This document shows positions 7,805 to 17,400 of a stretch of DNA of 51,715 nucleotides, piece by piece. The stretch is from an uncultured Candidatus Nitrosopumilus sp. (GTDB lineage: Archaea > Thermoproteota > Nitrososphaeria > Nitrososphaerales > Nitrosopumilaceae): contig CAJQMY010000022.1 of the NCBI GenBank assembly GCA_905479565.1, positions 1 through 51,715 on the forward strand, in the 5' to 3' direction. A model generated the notes under the pieces. The model was given only the letters and a program-made list of their open reading frames with translations, made no database searches and was not told where the DNA came from. Numbering within the stretch: position 1 is the first letter of the stretch; every line of letters starts with the position of its first letter. The translations under genes were made by a program, and so were the position numbers.

Positions 7805-7982
7805 GTTTTTTACTCCTGGCTTTAGTTCTAAGTCTTATTTTACAGCATGGACATGTATTTTCTTCAGTAAAGAAAAATAATGCGCACAGTGAACACCATT
7901 TCTGTCCAATTTTATATCGTGAACTGTTTGTAAATGATGTTAATTTCAGTCGTTCACATAATCCTCGACACATCTGTACCAC
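7785..7982 (-). CDS. Small zinc-ribbon-like protein, 65 aa
   Basis: The ORF begins MVQMCRGLCERLKL and ends in a basic tail. Cys pairs MCRGLC, QKWCSLC and NTCPCC are spaced as in zinc-binding knuckles, with an aromatic stretch (ALFFFTEEN) between the last two. The basic, short form suggests nucleic-acid or protein binding, but no family is recognised. It overlaps the Cys-rich miniprotein downstream by 20 nt. Upstream lies a short spacer to RidA. Confidence 0.7.
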   Translation of the reverse strand: MVQMCRGLCERLKLTSFTNSSRYKIGQKWCSLCALFFFTEENTCPCCKIRLRTKARSKKHELPRM

Positions 7983-8027
7983 AAATGGATGATCTTAAAA
8001 ATATATTTAAGAAAATTTCCAAATTGA

Positions 8028-8483
8028 TTATTCTGAAAATTCTATAATTGCATCTATCTCAGTCATTGAATCCAATGGTAGGCAAGCTACTCCTACTGCA
8101 ACTCTTGAATGTTTTCCATTTTCGCCAAATACCTCAAAGAACAAGTCTGATGCTGGATTGATAACTTTGGGGTGCTGTGTAAAATCTGGCATGGAATTTA
8201 CAAATCCTGAAAGTTTTACGATTTTTGTGACTTTGTCTAGATTTCCCAATTCTCTTTTAATTTGAGCAAGAATATTGATGGCACACATTTTGGCTGATTT
8301 TTGTGCAGTTTCTAAATTATTGTCTGAAACTTTTCCTGCAAACACTACTTTTCCATCTTCCATTGGAATTTGACCTGAGATAAACAACAAATTCCCTGTG
8401 CGTATAACTGGAATATATGATCCCGCAGGTGTAGGTGGTTTTGGAAGTTTAACTCCGATGGATTCCAGTTTTTCTTCAATCAT
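8028..8483 (-). CDS. RidA family protein (YjgF/YER057c/UK114)
   Basis: A 151-residue protein of the RidA superfamily, of the longer subfamily starting with a LESIGVKLPKPPTPAGSY-type motif. RidA proteins hydrolyse reactive enamine/imine intermediates made by PLP enzymes. The core signature is present: TGNLLFISGQIPMEDGKVV in the first half and RVAVGVACLPLDSMTEIDAI at the C terminus. The Arg of the canonical RidA active site (here in HSRVAVGVACLP) is retained. The window carries no PLP enzyme beside it, so the local partner is unknown. Confidence 0.88.
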   Translation of the reverse strand: MIEEKLESIGVKLPKPPTPAGSYIPVIRTGNLLFISGQIPMEDGKVVFAGKVSDNNLETAQKSAKMCAINILAQIKRELGNLDKVTKIVKLSGFVNSMPDFTQHPKVINPASDLFFEVFGENGKHSRVAVGVACLPLDSMTEIDAIIEFSE

Positions 8484-8593
8484 GATTATGATGCTTAGTT
8501 TTAGTCTGATTTTAGTATTTAGAACTGGTTCTATGAGTTTTTTGATTTATCGTGATTCGAAGATGTTGTATATGTGAAAAATTTTATATTAAT

Positions 8594-8644
8594 TGTCACT
8601 AGTGGCGTTTTATGATGAGGATCTAGTAAATGTTGCTAGTGACA
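8594..8644. repeat. Inverted repeat, 9-bp perfect arms
   Basis: TGTCACTAG at 8594-8602 is matched by CTAGTGACA at 8636-8644. The left arm also contains the palindrome CACTAGTG. The element lies between the end of the gene at 8656-9072 and the start of RidA. Read on the minus strand it is followed by A+T-rich sequence, so it could end transcription of the upstream gene. An operator or small RNA is also possible. Confidence 0.55.
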
Positions 8645-8655
8645 CTAAAATTATT

Positions 8656-9072
8656 TTAAATTTTCAGATGTCCTATTTTTGGAATTTTTCCTGTAAACTC
8701 TCGTTGCAATACTATTCTTTCTTGAGTTTTCCTACCCTCAAGTAATCTACTGTTTATCTCTTCCATGAATTCATTTATTTGCTTAAAGCATTTTGATAAT
8801 TCCTTTTTTAATTCCTTGTTTTCATTATTTTCCTTAAACCATAATACTGATGATGCTAATTCAAACATACTTGTCATGCCAATTAGCAATAATTCATAAT
8901 CTGATTTTGTATATTTGCTAAATTTGTGCGAACTGAGATTTTTTGATATATCTAAAAAGATTTTTTTATTTTCTAAATTTTTAATTGCTAAATTTATTTT
9001 AGATTCATACGTAAAAATTAAGTTATTGACAAAACCTATGTGTTCTTCAAGCGAATGGTGATAATATTTCAC
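8656..9072 (-). CDS. Hypothetical helical protein, 138 aa
   Basis: A GTG start at 9072 gives a charged, all-helical protein (repeated KNLENKK, KELKKEL and EFMEEINSRLLEGRK type segments) with no recognised domain. The GTG overlaps the TGA of a short upstream frame (9069-9261) in the arrangement ATGTGA, so the two belong to one transcript. A cytoplasmic helical bundle or coiled coil is the most that can be said. Confidence 0.6.
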   Translation of the reverse strand: MKYYHHSLEEHIGFVNNLIFTYESKINLAIKNLENKKIFLDISKNLSSHKFSKYTKSDYELLLIGMTSMFELASSVLWFKENNENKELKKELSKCFKQINEFMEEINSRLLEGRKTQERIVLQREFTGKIPKIGHLKI

Positions 9073-9261
9073 ATAATATGTCTCGTCTTTATAAACGTGT
9101 TTTTTAATGTGCCCAACACTTCCATTTTTTTTAAAATTTCTTTTAGTTTACTTTTTTTGAATCTTTTTTTTGTTATTTAGACAGGTTTGCCATAAATCTC
9201 CAAGATAATTTTTTTCATCATTCATGCATTCTAAAATGTATTCAATTGAAATCATTTGCAT
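9069..9261 (-). pseudogene. Small helical protein gene interrupted by a frameshift at an A8 tract
   Basis: From ATG 9261 one frame reads MQMISIEYILECMNDEKNYL and onward, and stops at 9148. A second frame, entered by a one-base shift near the A8 run (T8 at 9164-9171 on the plus strand), reads RFKKSKLKEILKKMEVLG and ends at TGA 9069, overlapping the GTG of the next gene. The joined product would be about 63 residues. The tidy overlap with the downstream start supports the second frame as genuine coding sequence. The shift may be a sequencing error, a real mutation or slippage at the A tract. Confidence 0.5.
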
Positions 9262-9675
9262 AGTCTACTTCTTTATCGGAATTATTTATTGATGATGACT
9301 ACAATTTTGTGTCTCATGGGGCCTCTATTGTGTATGGTATGAGAATTGAGTACTTTGTACATCTTTCTTATCTGTTATTATAATGAATGTTGATCTATGA
9401 TTCATAATTGTAATGTTGTATCACGATGAAGAATTAGATGAGGAAGAATTAAACAAATGTTTTGCAAAGTTTGATTCTGAGACTATTGAGCTAATTCGGC
9501 AAGAATACAAAAATAATTGATAATGAAAAACTAGCGAATACAGTATATGCATTTATTGAGAAAACCTGCTGGAAAACGTTCTTTTTCAAAGCATTTCTGG
9601 ATTCATCTCGTATATTGCCTATGTGCAATCTCAGAAAAATTTAATGATAATTCAAAAATATCTGAATGAATTTTT
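9262..9675. other. Intergenic region; one possible 35-aa micro-ORF
   Basis: Mostly A+T-rich with no family recognisable. The only ORF with protein-like composition is on the plus strand at 9413-9520 (35 codons, starting MLYHDEELDEEELNKCF, acidic). It has no partner or known homologue that I recall, so it is noted here rather than called as a gene. Confidence 0.35.
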
Positions 9676-10833
9676 TTAATTTTTACTTATTTTAATGTGG
9701 ATTTTTTCGCCTTTGTTTGAATTATTTTGATACACTGTTCGTGTCTTGTATCCTTGCTTCTGAAGACAGCCGTTTAAAATTGACACCCAAGGTAAAGAAT
9801 GGCCGCTGTTTAATTTTGATTCAATTGTAATATTTTTATTATTTGCCTCAAAATTTGCATGACCTGAACACGTAATTTGCATTACTGCATCAATAATTTC
9901 AATTACATCATCTAGTGTTTTTGATTTTAAAGAGATTCCATTCTTTTCTAAAAGTTTGAGCATGTCTGCTGGCTTTTTAGATACTATTGTAGAGTTTAGC
10001 AAATGTAGTAATCCTGTTTCATTGACAATTTTAATAATTTTGTAAATTTCCTGCGCCTCAACTTTTGTCATGTCTGCTAATGCCTTGGTTTTAATTGCAT
10101 TTTTCCAAATATTTAAAAATATTTTTTCTTGATTTATTCCTAGGATGTCTGTAGATGAAAAGATGGCTCCTTTTCCATTGTTGTTATTTATCACTAGCAG
10201 TTCTGTTTCGTCAAAAATGAAACAATTTTGTGTAATGTCTGATGCTCTAATTTCAACTCCGTCTGGAATCACTCTAAATGATTCAGAACAAATTTGAGCT
10301 GGTGCTACTAGAACTTTAACATCTAGATTTCTACGTAATACTGATAACAATTGTTCTTTACATTCAGCTAGCAATTCAAAACCCCATTGATCAGTCATTA
10401 TTTTGATTGATGACTTTGAGCCTTCAATCATTGTTTGCAGTTGCGATAGTACGTTGTTTGCACTCAAATGGAAATACCTTTTTTCTTCAGAGCCTCTGGA
10501 TTTTCTACTTTCTTCACTTGCTTTCTTTAAATTTGAAATTAAAGTATTCATTGCATTTACCTTATTGATCTGCTCATGAATTATTCCATCAAAAGCATCT
10601 TCTGGGGCAATTGCCGTACACATGATTGGTTTACTTTTTGAAATAATGACTAGCTTTTTATTTTCTAATTTCAATAGCGTTGGATAAATTTTTGTCCTTG
10701 GAATCTCTGAGTAATATGCCAGGTCCCCTGCCGAAATAGTGCCCTTTGCTATTAATGCGACATATGCTTGTGCCTCATACTTGCTTAATCCGAATTCTTC
10801 GAGACTGACTGTTAAAATGTGCTCATTTACCAT
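9676..10833 (-). CDS. TrmB-family transcriptional regulator
   Basis: A 385-residue regulator. The N-terminal winged helix is TrmB-like (LEEFGLSKYEAQAYVALIAK, then ISAGDLAYYSEIPRTKIYPT and a wing), residues about 10-70. A coiled linker follows at about 85-120, then an effector domain containing SIKIMTDQWGFELLAE and LDVKVLVAPAQ typical of the TrmB C domain. The last 110 residues (from about 275) are an extra helical domain I do not recognise. TrmB proteins sense small molecules, often sugars. This one is divergent from the CdvB-like/CdvC operon, sharing an 85-bp intergenic region, so it is a plausible regulator of that operon or of itself. That link is inference. Confidence 0.85.
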   Translation of the reverse strand: MVNEHILTVSLEEFGLSKYEAQAYVALIAKGTISAGDLAYYSEIPRTKIYPTLLKLENKKLVIISKSKPIMCTAIAPEDAFDGIIHEQINKVNAMNTLISNLKKASEESRKSRGSEEKRYFHLSANNVLSQLQTMIEGSKSSIKIMTDQWGFELLAECKEQLLSVLRRNLDVKVLVAPAQICSESFRVIPDGVEIRASDITQNCFIFDETELLVINNNNGKGAIFSSTDILGINQEKIFLNIWKNAIKTKALADMTKVEAQEIYKIIKIVNETGLLHLLNSTIVSKKPADMLKLLEKNGISLKSKTLDDVIEIIDAVMQITCSGHANFEANNKNITIESKLNSGHSLPWVSILNGCLQKQGYKTRTVYQNNSNKGEKIHIKISKN

Positions 10834-10878
10834 GTTTTTTCTTGATTTGTTATTAGGTAAAATTGAGAGCTAAATTCC

Positions 10879-10890
10879 TTTACATAAATA
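10879..10890 (+). promoter_or_regulatory. TATA box in the TrmB / Cdv divergent promoter
   Basis: TTTACATAAATA lies about 29 nt upstream of the ATG at 10919 and so places transcription start at or just before that codon. It supports the 10919 start over the TTG at 10947. The box is partly symmetric, and the same region must also hold the TrmB promoter. Confidence 0.5.
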
Positions 10891-10918
10891 CTCAAAAAAA
10901 TTAAAATTGTATCTGCTG

Positions 10919-11555
10919 ATGGGTGTAACTGTGGTTACTAAAATATTTGATACATCATCCTCAAATACAAAATCTAGAATTGTCAGTAGTCATGTTGGTA
11001 AAATGCAGCGTCAATTCAATAGAAATTGAAAATATCTCTCATTCTGTAACCCTTGTTCCACGATTAGAATACTCTATGAATATGCTTGATGATGTAATTG
11101 ATGTTCTTGGCTCTGAACAAATTAAATTAAAAAAATCAAATCAAGATTTAGTTCACGACTTTGATGACTATGACAAACTTTATACTGATGCATTGAAATT
11201 TGAGTATCTTGTAACGCTTTCTTTAGAGATTTTACTTTTTGTTCGAAAGAACGTGGAAAAAATTTCTAACATAGGTAGTATCCCTGAAGTTTTACCCTCT
11301 ACAATTCCCATGATTAGAACTGTTAGTGCACAACTTTTTGAATTTATTCCGAATTGTAGCCAAAAATTATCTGAAATATCTGTTCACTTGGGCAGTATAG
11401 TGGTAGATTCGGCTGCTCTGACTACCGCTAGATTTGATTTTAGTCAATCCAACTATGAATCATCTTCTAATCTTAATGAAGTAAAATTGATGGTGGACTC
11501 TAAATTAAGTAAGCAGTATCCTAATCTTGATTTTTTGAAATTATGCAATACCTGA
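10919..11555 (+). CDS. CdvB-like ESCRT-III paralog with apparent N-terminal frameshift
   Basis: The main frame (open from TTG 10947, 202 codons) is a helical protein. Its segment EYLVTLSLEILLFVRKNVEK, then IPEVLPSTIPMIRTVSAQLF and CSQKLSEISVHLGSIVVDSA, follows the pattern of CdvB/ESCRT-III: a helix, then the M-P-x-hydrophobic loop, then the L-x-E-I-x-x-x-L-x-x-I helix. ESCRT-III proteins polymerise on membranes and are disassembled by the Vps4/CdvC ATPase, which is encoded two genes downstream. A different frame from ATG 10919 reads MGVTVVTKIFDTSSSNTKSR, then SHVGKMQRQFNR, and stops at 11027-11029. A one-base shift near 11022 joins it smoothly to IENISHSVTLVPRLEYS, which I take as the true N terminus. 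The assignment as CdvB paralog is by pattern and context, not by search. Confidence 0.65.
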
Positions 11556-11556
11556 T

Positions 11557-12042
11557 ATGCTAAATCAAAAACGAGATTTTTCAAAAGACCTAGATCGAAT
11601 CAAATCCATTTCGTCAGCAATTGACAAAAAACTGTCCAAAGTAAACCCCTCAGATGATTCAAAAATTGATAAACTTACCTTGGAGGAACTACAAGATCTG
11701 AACAAAATTGTTGGAATTGCAAATTTTATGATGTGTAAATATGCAGATAAGAAAGAAATGCGCTCGATTCTCAAGCATTTTACCTCGATAATTGATGAAA
11801 CTGCCAGTTCTCTTGAAGGTTTGGATGATGAAGTTTCTGAATTGATAATTTCTGCTGAGGACTCTATTAACAAAGTCAAAGACATGCATGGCCATATTTC
11901 AGACAAATCTGATTTCAAAAAAAATTATCTTGACGGTCCTGATTACGATGAACACGAAACAAGTGCAATTAATTTAACCAATTTTGTGACAGAGGTTAAC
12001 ACCGTAGAATACCAACAAAATTCTCTAGATGAAACTGCGTAG
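11557..12042 (+). CDS. Helical protein of unknown function in the cdvC operon
   Basis: A 161-residue, acidic, largely helical protein starting 1 bp after the CdvB-like gene. Predicted helices are seen around residues 8-28, 42-66, 68-90 and 92-113 (for example LEELQDLNKIVGIANFMMCK, then EMRSILKHFTSIIDETASSL). The tail is disordered and Asp/Glu/Asn-rich. I do not recognise it. Its place between an ESCRT-III-like protein and CdvC suggests a role in the same membrane-remodelling or division process, possibly as a diverged ESCRT-III-type or adaptor protein. That rests on operon context alone. Confidence 0.6.
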   Translation: MLNQKRDFSKDLDRIKSISSAIDKKLSKVNPSDDSKIDKLTLEELQDLNKIVGIANFMMCKYADKKEMRSILKHFTSIIDETASSLEGLDDEVSELIISAEDSINKVKDMHGHISDKSDFKKNYLDGPDYDEHETSAINLTNFVTEVNTVEYQQNSLDETA

Positions 12043-12051
12043 GTAAATGAA

Positions 12052-13245
12052 ATGAGTTTAGCCCCCCAAGAATTGGAAAATACAGCAAGCCGATATGCTT
12101 CTGAAGCCATCAAATTTGATTCTCAAGGTGCTCGTGGAATGGCAATTACCAATTATCAACAAGCAATAGATGCTTTAGTGAAATTATTACAACTTTATCC
12201 TAACAGCAAACTCAATCAAATCTACAAAGAACGATGTAACTCTTACCATGGTAGAATTCAAGCACTACAACAATCTCATGGTATTGAACCTGCAGTTGAT
12301 CCAAAAGCTTCTGATTCAGATCAAAAGAAATCTGTACAAAGACAAGAAAATGAAAACGATTTTGAAGAATTAATTATGAAAGAAAAACCTGATGTTACTT
12401 GGGACCAAGTAATTGGTTTAGATGATGCAAAAAGTGCATTACGTGAATCTATTGTATATCCTACTAAAAGACCTGATTTGTTTCCACTTGGATGGCCAAA
12501 AGGAATGTTACTTTATGGTCCGCCAGGTACAGGAAAAACAATGCTTGCAGCAGCTACTGCAAATGAGATGGATGGCTATTTCATTAATGTGGATGCATCA
12601 TCAATGATGAGCAAATGGTTAGGTGAAGCAGAAAAAAATGTCTCAAAATTATTTGCTATGGCAAGAAAGTATGCTGAAAAAGAAGGAAAACCTGTCATTT
12701 TGTTTGTAGACGAAGTAGATTCTCTGTTGGGTTCTAGAAGCAGTGAAGTAGGTGGGGAAGTAAGAACCAAAAATCAGTTTTTGACTGAAATGGATGGGGT
12801 TAACGGTAAGGGTAAAGACTTGATGTTGTATGTAATTGGCGCAACAAACAAGCCGTGGAGTCTTGATTGGCCTTTTCTTAGAAGATTCCAAAAACGAATC
12901 TATGTATCATTGCCTACTCAAGCGGCAAGAGAAAATCTCTTTGAACAATACACTGCTCCTTTAAGCAAAAGTCTTAATGTGAATAATACTGAATTGGCAA
13001 AATTATTTGATGGATACAGTGCAAGTGACATTAAGGATGTATGTCAAGCCGCACAAATCAAGACAGTTCATGAAATTTTTGATTCTCCTGATTACCATGA
13101 ACCAGTTGAAGGTGAGGCACCTATTCAACCAAGAGATCTAACAACTGCTGATTTCAAAAATATAATGGAGAGAAGAAAACCTAGTGTTTCAACTGAGATG
13201 ATTCGCGCTTATCACAAATGGAGCGAAGAGTTCCAAGCACTCTGA
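12052..13245 (+). CDS. cdvC: CdvC, Vps4-type AAA+ ATPase of archaeal cell division
   Basis: A 397-residue protein. The N-terminal 80 residues form an MIT-like three-helix domain (ASRYASEAIKFDSQGARGMA, then YQQAIDALVKLLQLYP). It is followed by a linker and one AAA+ module: Walker A GPPGTGKT at 156-163, Walker B VILFVDEVD near 215-223, second region of homology GATNKPW, and arginine-finger segment FLRRFQKR. The last residues give the Vps4-like C-terminal helix. CdvC pulls apart ESCRT-III (CdvB) polymers during constriction, using the MIT domain to grip their tails. In this window it is third in an operon with a CdvB-like protein and a helical protein, and starts 9 bp after the latter. Confidence 0.92.
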   Translation: MSLAPQELENTASRYASEAIKFDSQGARGMAITNYQQAIDALVKLLQLYPNSKLNQIYKERCNSYHGRIQALQQSHGIEPAVDPKASDSDQKKSVQRQENENDFEELIMKEKPDVTWDQVIGLDDAKSALRESIVYPTKRPDLFPLGWPKGMLLYGPPGTGKTMLAAATANEMDGYFINVDASSMMSKWLGEAEKNVSKLFAMARKYAEKEGKPVILFVDEVDSLLGSRSSEVGGEVRTKNQFLTEMDGVNGKGKDLMLYVIGATNKPWSLDWPFLRRFQKRIYVSLPTQAARENLFEQYTAPLSKSLNVNNTELAKLFDGYSASDIKDVCQAAQIKTVHEIFDSPDYHEPVEGEAPIQPRDLTTADFKNIMERRKPSVSTEMIRAYHKWSEEFQAL

Positions 13246-13291
13246 TTAGTTGATCTCATTTTGAGATTTTTTGGATTTCATTTACGCACAA

Positions 13292-13300
13292 AACTTAAAT
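13292..13300 (+). promoter_or_regulatory. Probable TATA box of carAB
   Basis: AACTTAAAT is centred about 24 nt before the carA ATG at 13320, which again implies a leaderless or very short-leader transcript. Inferred by position and composition. Confidence 0.4.
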
Positions 13301-13319
13301 TCATAATGACTCGGACTTT

Positions 13320-14471
13320 ATGAGGGTCACAATTACTACAAAGAAATCAAATCACGCAAACAAGTTTGGAAAACTGATCTTTGATGATGGCACTGTTCTT
13401 GATGGTCAAGGTTTTGGTTATTCTACAACTGTTTTTGGGGAAATTGTTTTCAATACAGGAATGGTTGGCTATACTGAGGCCCTAACTGATCCCTCGTATA
13501 ATGGTCAAATTCTTACCTTAACTTATCCTCTGGTTGGAAACTATGGCGTTCCAGATCCGTCCATTGTTGATAAAGATGGAATTTCAAAATTCTTTGAATC
13601 CGATAAAATGCAAATTCGCGGTCTGGTTGTCCATGAATTATCCTTGACTGCTAGTCATTGGAATCTTTCTATGACTTTGGATGAATGGATGAACAATGAA
13701 AAGGTGCCTGGAATTTCGGAAATTGACACTCGTGAATTAACAAAAAAACTTCGAACCCGCGGAGTAATGATGGCAGCTTTGGTAGTATCTGATACTGAAA
13801 TTGATGTTGAATCTGTTAAAAAACAACTAGAATCTGCAAAACACTATGATTCTGAACAATTCATGGATGTGGTCTCTACAAAAGAAGAACAAATCTATGG
13901 CAATGAAGAAAAATGTGTTGTTGTAATTGACACTGGTGCAAAAAATGCCATTTTAAGAAATATCCGTCAACTTGGTTACAAAGCAATTTTGGTTCCATGG
14001 AATACTCCATATGAAAAAGTAATGGCATACAATCCTGAAGGTGTCATACTTAGTAGCGGCCCTGGTGATCCACAACAATGTCCCGATACTATTGATACTG
14101 TAAAAAAACTAATTGAAAATAATGTCCCTACCTTGGGTATTTGTTTGGGTGCACAAATTATTGGCATTGCCGGAAATACTGAAACTTACAAACTAAAGTA
14201 TGGACACCGAGGACAAAACAAACCATGTATTAATTTAGAAAATAATAAAGTTTATGTCACAAGCCAGAATCATGGGTATGGAATTACTCCTGAATCCATT
14301 GAACAATCTGATTTTAAACTATGGTTTACAAATGCAGATGATAAAACAGTTGAAGGAATAAAACATAAAAAACAAAGCTGTATCGCAGTACAGTTTCATC
14401 CCGAAGCAGCTCCTGGTCCTTTTGATTGCAAATTCGTTTTTGAAGAGCTCAAAAATTTAATGGAGAAATAA
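13320..14471 (+). CDS. carA: Carbamoyl-phosphate synthase, small (glutaminase) subunit
   Basis: A 383-residue protein of normal length. The N-terminal CPSase small-subunit domain includes FNTGMVGYTEALTDPSYNGQ and the GVMMAALV segment. The C-terminal class I amidotransferase domain has the nucleophile loop LGICLGAQIIG, GHRGQNKP, VTSQNHGYG and the His-Glu pair in QFHPEAAPGP. It supplies ammonia from glutamine to CarB for carbamoyl phosphate, feeding pyrimidine and arginine synthesis. The nucleophile loop has Ala where many CarA proteins have His (CLGHQ); this residue is not part of the catalytic triad. It is followed 1 bp later by carB. Confidence 0.95.
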   Translation: MRVTITTKKSNHANKFGKLIFDDGTVLDGQGFGYSTTVFGEIVFNTGMVGYTEALTDPSYNGQILTLTYPLVGNYGVPDPSIVDKDGISKFFESDKMQIRGLVVHELSLTASHWNLSMTLDEWMNNEKVPGISEIDTRELTKKLRTRGVMMAALVVSDTEIDVESVKKQLESAKHYDSEQFMDVVSTKEEQIYGNEEKCVVVIDTGAKNAILRNIRQLGYKAILVPWNTPYEKVMAYNPEGVILSSGPGDPQQCPDTIDTVKKLIENNVPTLGICLGAQIIGIAGNTETYKLKYGHRGQNKPCINLENNKVYVTSQNHGYGITPESIEQSDFKLWFTNADDKTVEGIKHKKQSCIAVQFHPEAAPGPFDCKFVFEELKNLMEK

Positions 14472-14472
14472 A

Positions 14473-17400
14473 TTGCCAAAGAATGAATCATTAAAGAAAA
14501 TCCTGGTACTTGGAAGTGGTGCAATCAAAATTGGTGAAGCTGGAGAATTTGATTATTCTGGGAGTCAATGCCTCAAAGCAATACATGAAGATGAAATTAG
14601 CAGTGTCTTAATCAATCCAAATATTGCAACCATCCAAACAGATACCAGATTTGCAGATCAAGTGTATCTTCTTCCAGTTACTGCCGAGTATGTGGAATCA
14701 ATTATTGAAAAAGAAAGACCTGATGGAATTATGTTAGCTTATGGCGGGCAAACTGCTCTTAATTGCGGTGTCAATCTGAATGAATCAGGCATTCTTAAAA
14801 AATATGGTGTCAATGTACTTGGAACTCAGATTGCAGGCATTCAAAAAACCGAGGATAGGCAACTCTTCAAAGACTCTATGAATGAATGTGGCGTGCCTGT
14901 GCTGAAAAGCAAAACCGTCAACAATTTTGAAGATGCTAAAAAGGCGGCCGAAGAACTTGCTTATCCTGTGATTATCCGAGTTGCATATACTCTGGGAGGA
15001 AGAGGTGGTGGTGTTGCATATAACGAAATTGAGTTACATGAAATCGTCGAACGAGGCCTCAAAGCGAGTTTGGTCAAGCAAGTGCTGGTTGAAGAATACA
15101 TTGGCCATTGGAAACAAATTGAATATGAGGTAATGCAAGATCATGATGGAAATAATGTAATCGTATGTAATATGGAAAACGTTCTTTCCATGAAAGCCCA
15201 CACTGGTGACAATATTGTTGTTGCGCCATCACAAACAATTGACAACCATGAATATCATATGTTACGTTCAGCTGCACTTCGCGCAACGAAACATGTTGGA
15301 ATAGTTGGTGAATGCAATATACAGTATGCTCTAGATCCTGATTCTGCCAAATATGTTGCAATTGAAATTAATCCTAGACTTTCCCGTTCGTCTGCATTAG
15401 CAAGTAAAGCGACTGGATATCCATTAGCATACATGTCTGCAAAAATTGGGCTAGGTTACAATTTATCTGAACTTGTAAATAGAATTACGAAAAATACTAC
15501 TGCATGTTTTGAACCCTCACTTGATTACATTGTATGTAAACATCCTAGATGGGATTTTGATAAATTTGAATTAGTTAACAGAAGACTTGGCCCTACTATG
15601 AAATCTGTCGGAGAAGTAATGGCAGTTGGTAGAACATTTGAGGAATCATTTCAAAAAGCAATTCGAATGTTGGATATTGGAAATGACGGACTAGTTTTGA
15701 ATCGTGCAAATGGGACTAAATACACTGAAGAAGAAATTGAATACAAATTATCTCATCATGATGATCAAATTCTATATCATGTTGCGATTGCATTAAAGAT
15801 GGGAATTACAGTAGAGCGAATTTACAAACTCTCTACTGTTGATCCTTGGTTTATTGAAAAAATAAAAAACATTGTGAACATTGAAGCGAAACTAAGAGAT
15901 TCCGAACTCGATGAATCTTTGATGTGGGATGCAAAAAAATCAGGTTTCTCCGATAAGCAGATTGCACGTGCAAAAGATAAGCTGCCTGATGAAATTCGTG
16001 CTTTGAGAAAGAAATTAGGCGTAATTCCGTCAATTAAACAAATTGACACACTTGCAGCAGAATGGCCTACAGTTACAAATTATTTGTATTTGACATATGG
16101 TGGCCGCTCCAATGATGTGGCAATCCCACAGGATGAAAATGGGGTTGTCGTACTTGGTGCGGGTCCCTATAGAATAGGAAGCAGCGTTGAATTTGACTGG
16201 GGTACTGTTAACATGGTTTGGGGTCTTCAGGAAAATGGCGAAAAAAGTGTCTCAGTGGTGAATTGTAATCCTGAAACTGTTTCAACTGATTATGATATTT
16301 GCACAAGATTATACTTTGAAGAACTAACTCAGGAAAGAATTTTAGATATTGTTGAATTTGAACATCCGAAAGGAATCATAACTTGTGTTGGAGGCCAAAC
16401 TGCAAATAATTTGACTCCTAGTCTTGCACAGCACGGTGTAAACATCTTGGGAACTAGTGCACAAGATGTTGATAGGGCAGAAGACCGCTCTAAATTTAGC
16501 GCAGAACTAGATAAACTTCACATTCAACAACCTTGCTGGCAAGCGTTTTCAAATCTGAATGAGGCGAAATCTTTTGCTCAAGAAGTTGAATTCCCAGTGA
16601 TCGTCAGACCTTCTTATGTTTTGTCCGGCGCTGCTATGAAAGTTGTTTGGTCTCAAGAAGAATTAAAGACATATGTCAAGGAAGCTACTGATGTATCCCC
16701 TGATCATCCCGTAGTAATTTCAAAATTCATGTTAAACTCACTTGAAGTTGATGTAGACGGGATAAGTAATGGAAAAGAAGTCATCATTGGTGCGATAGTT
16801 GAACATATCGACAGTGCAGGTGTTCATTCTGGTGATGCTATGATGGTAATTCCTCCTTGGCGTCTAAGCAACAAAACCATCGAAACAATTAATGAGTATT
16901 CCAAAAAGATTGCACTAACATTTAATATCAAAGGGCCATTCAACTTACAATTTTTAATTCATGATGATCATGTCTATGTGATCGAGCTAAACATTAGGGC
17001 ATCGCGTTCAATGCCTTTTGTATCAAAATTAGTTAAAACAAACTTGATTTCTCTTGCCGCCAAGGCAATCTTGGATAAGCCTCTGCCTAAAATACTTGAT
17101 AACAAATGGAAAAAAATCCACAACTATGGAATTAAGGTCCCGCAATTTTCCTTTATGCAATTAGAGGGGGCTGATATTGCATTGGGAGTCGAAATGCAGT
17201 CTACTGGAGAAGCCGCATGTTTTGGAAATAGTTTCTATGATGCATTATCCAAAGGACTGACCTCTGTTGGTTATAATCTTCCAGACAATGGCTCTGCTCT
17301 TGTCACTGTAGGCGGTGCACAAAATAAAGAAAAGCTAGTTCCTACAATTGCAAAACTAAAACAATTAGGATTTAAAATACTGGCAACAGAACACACTGCC

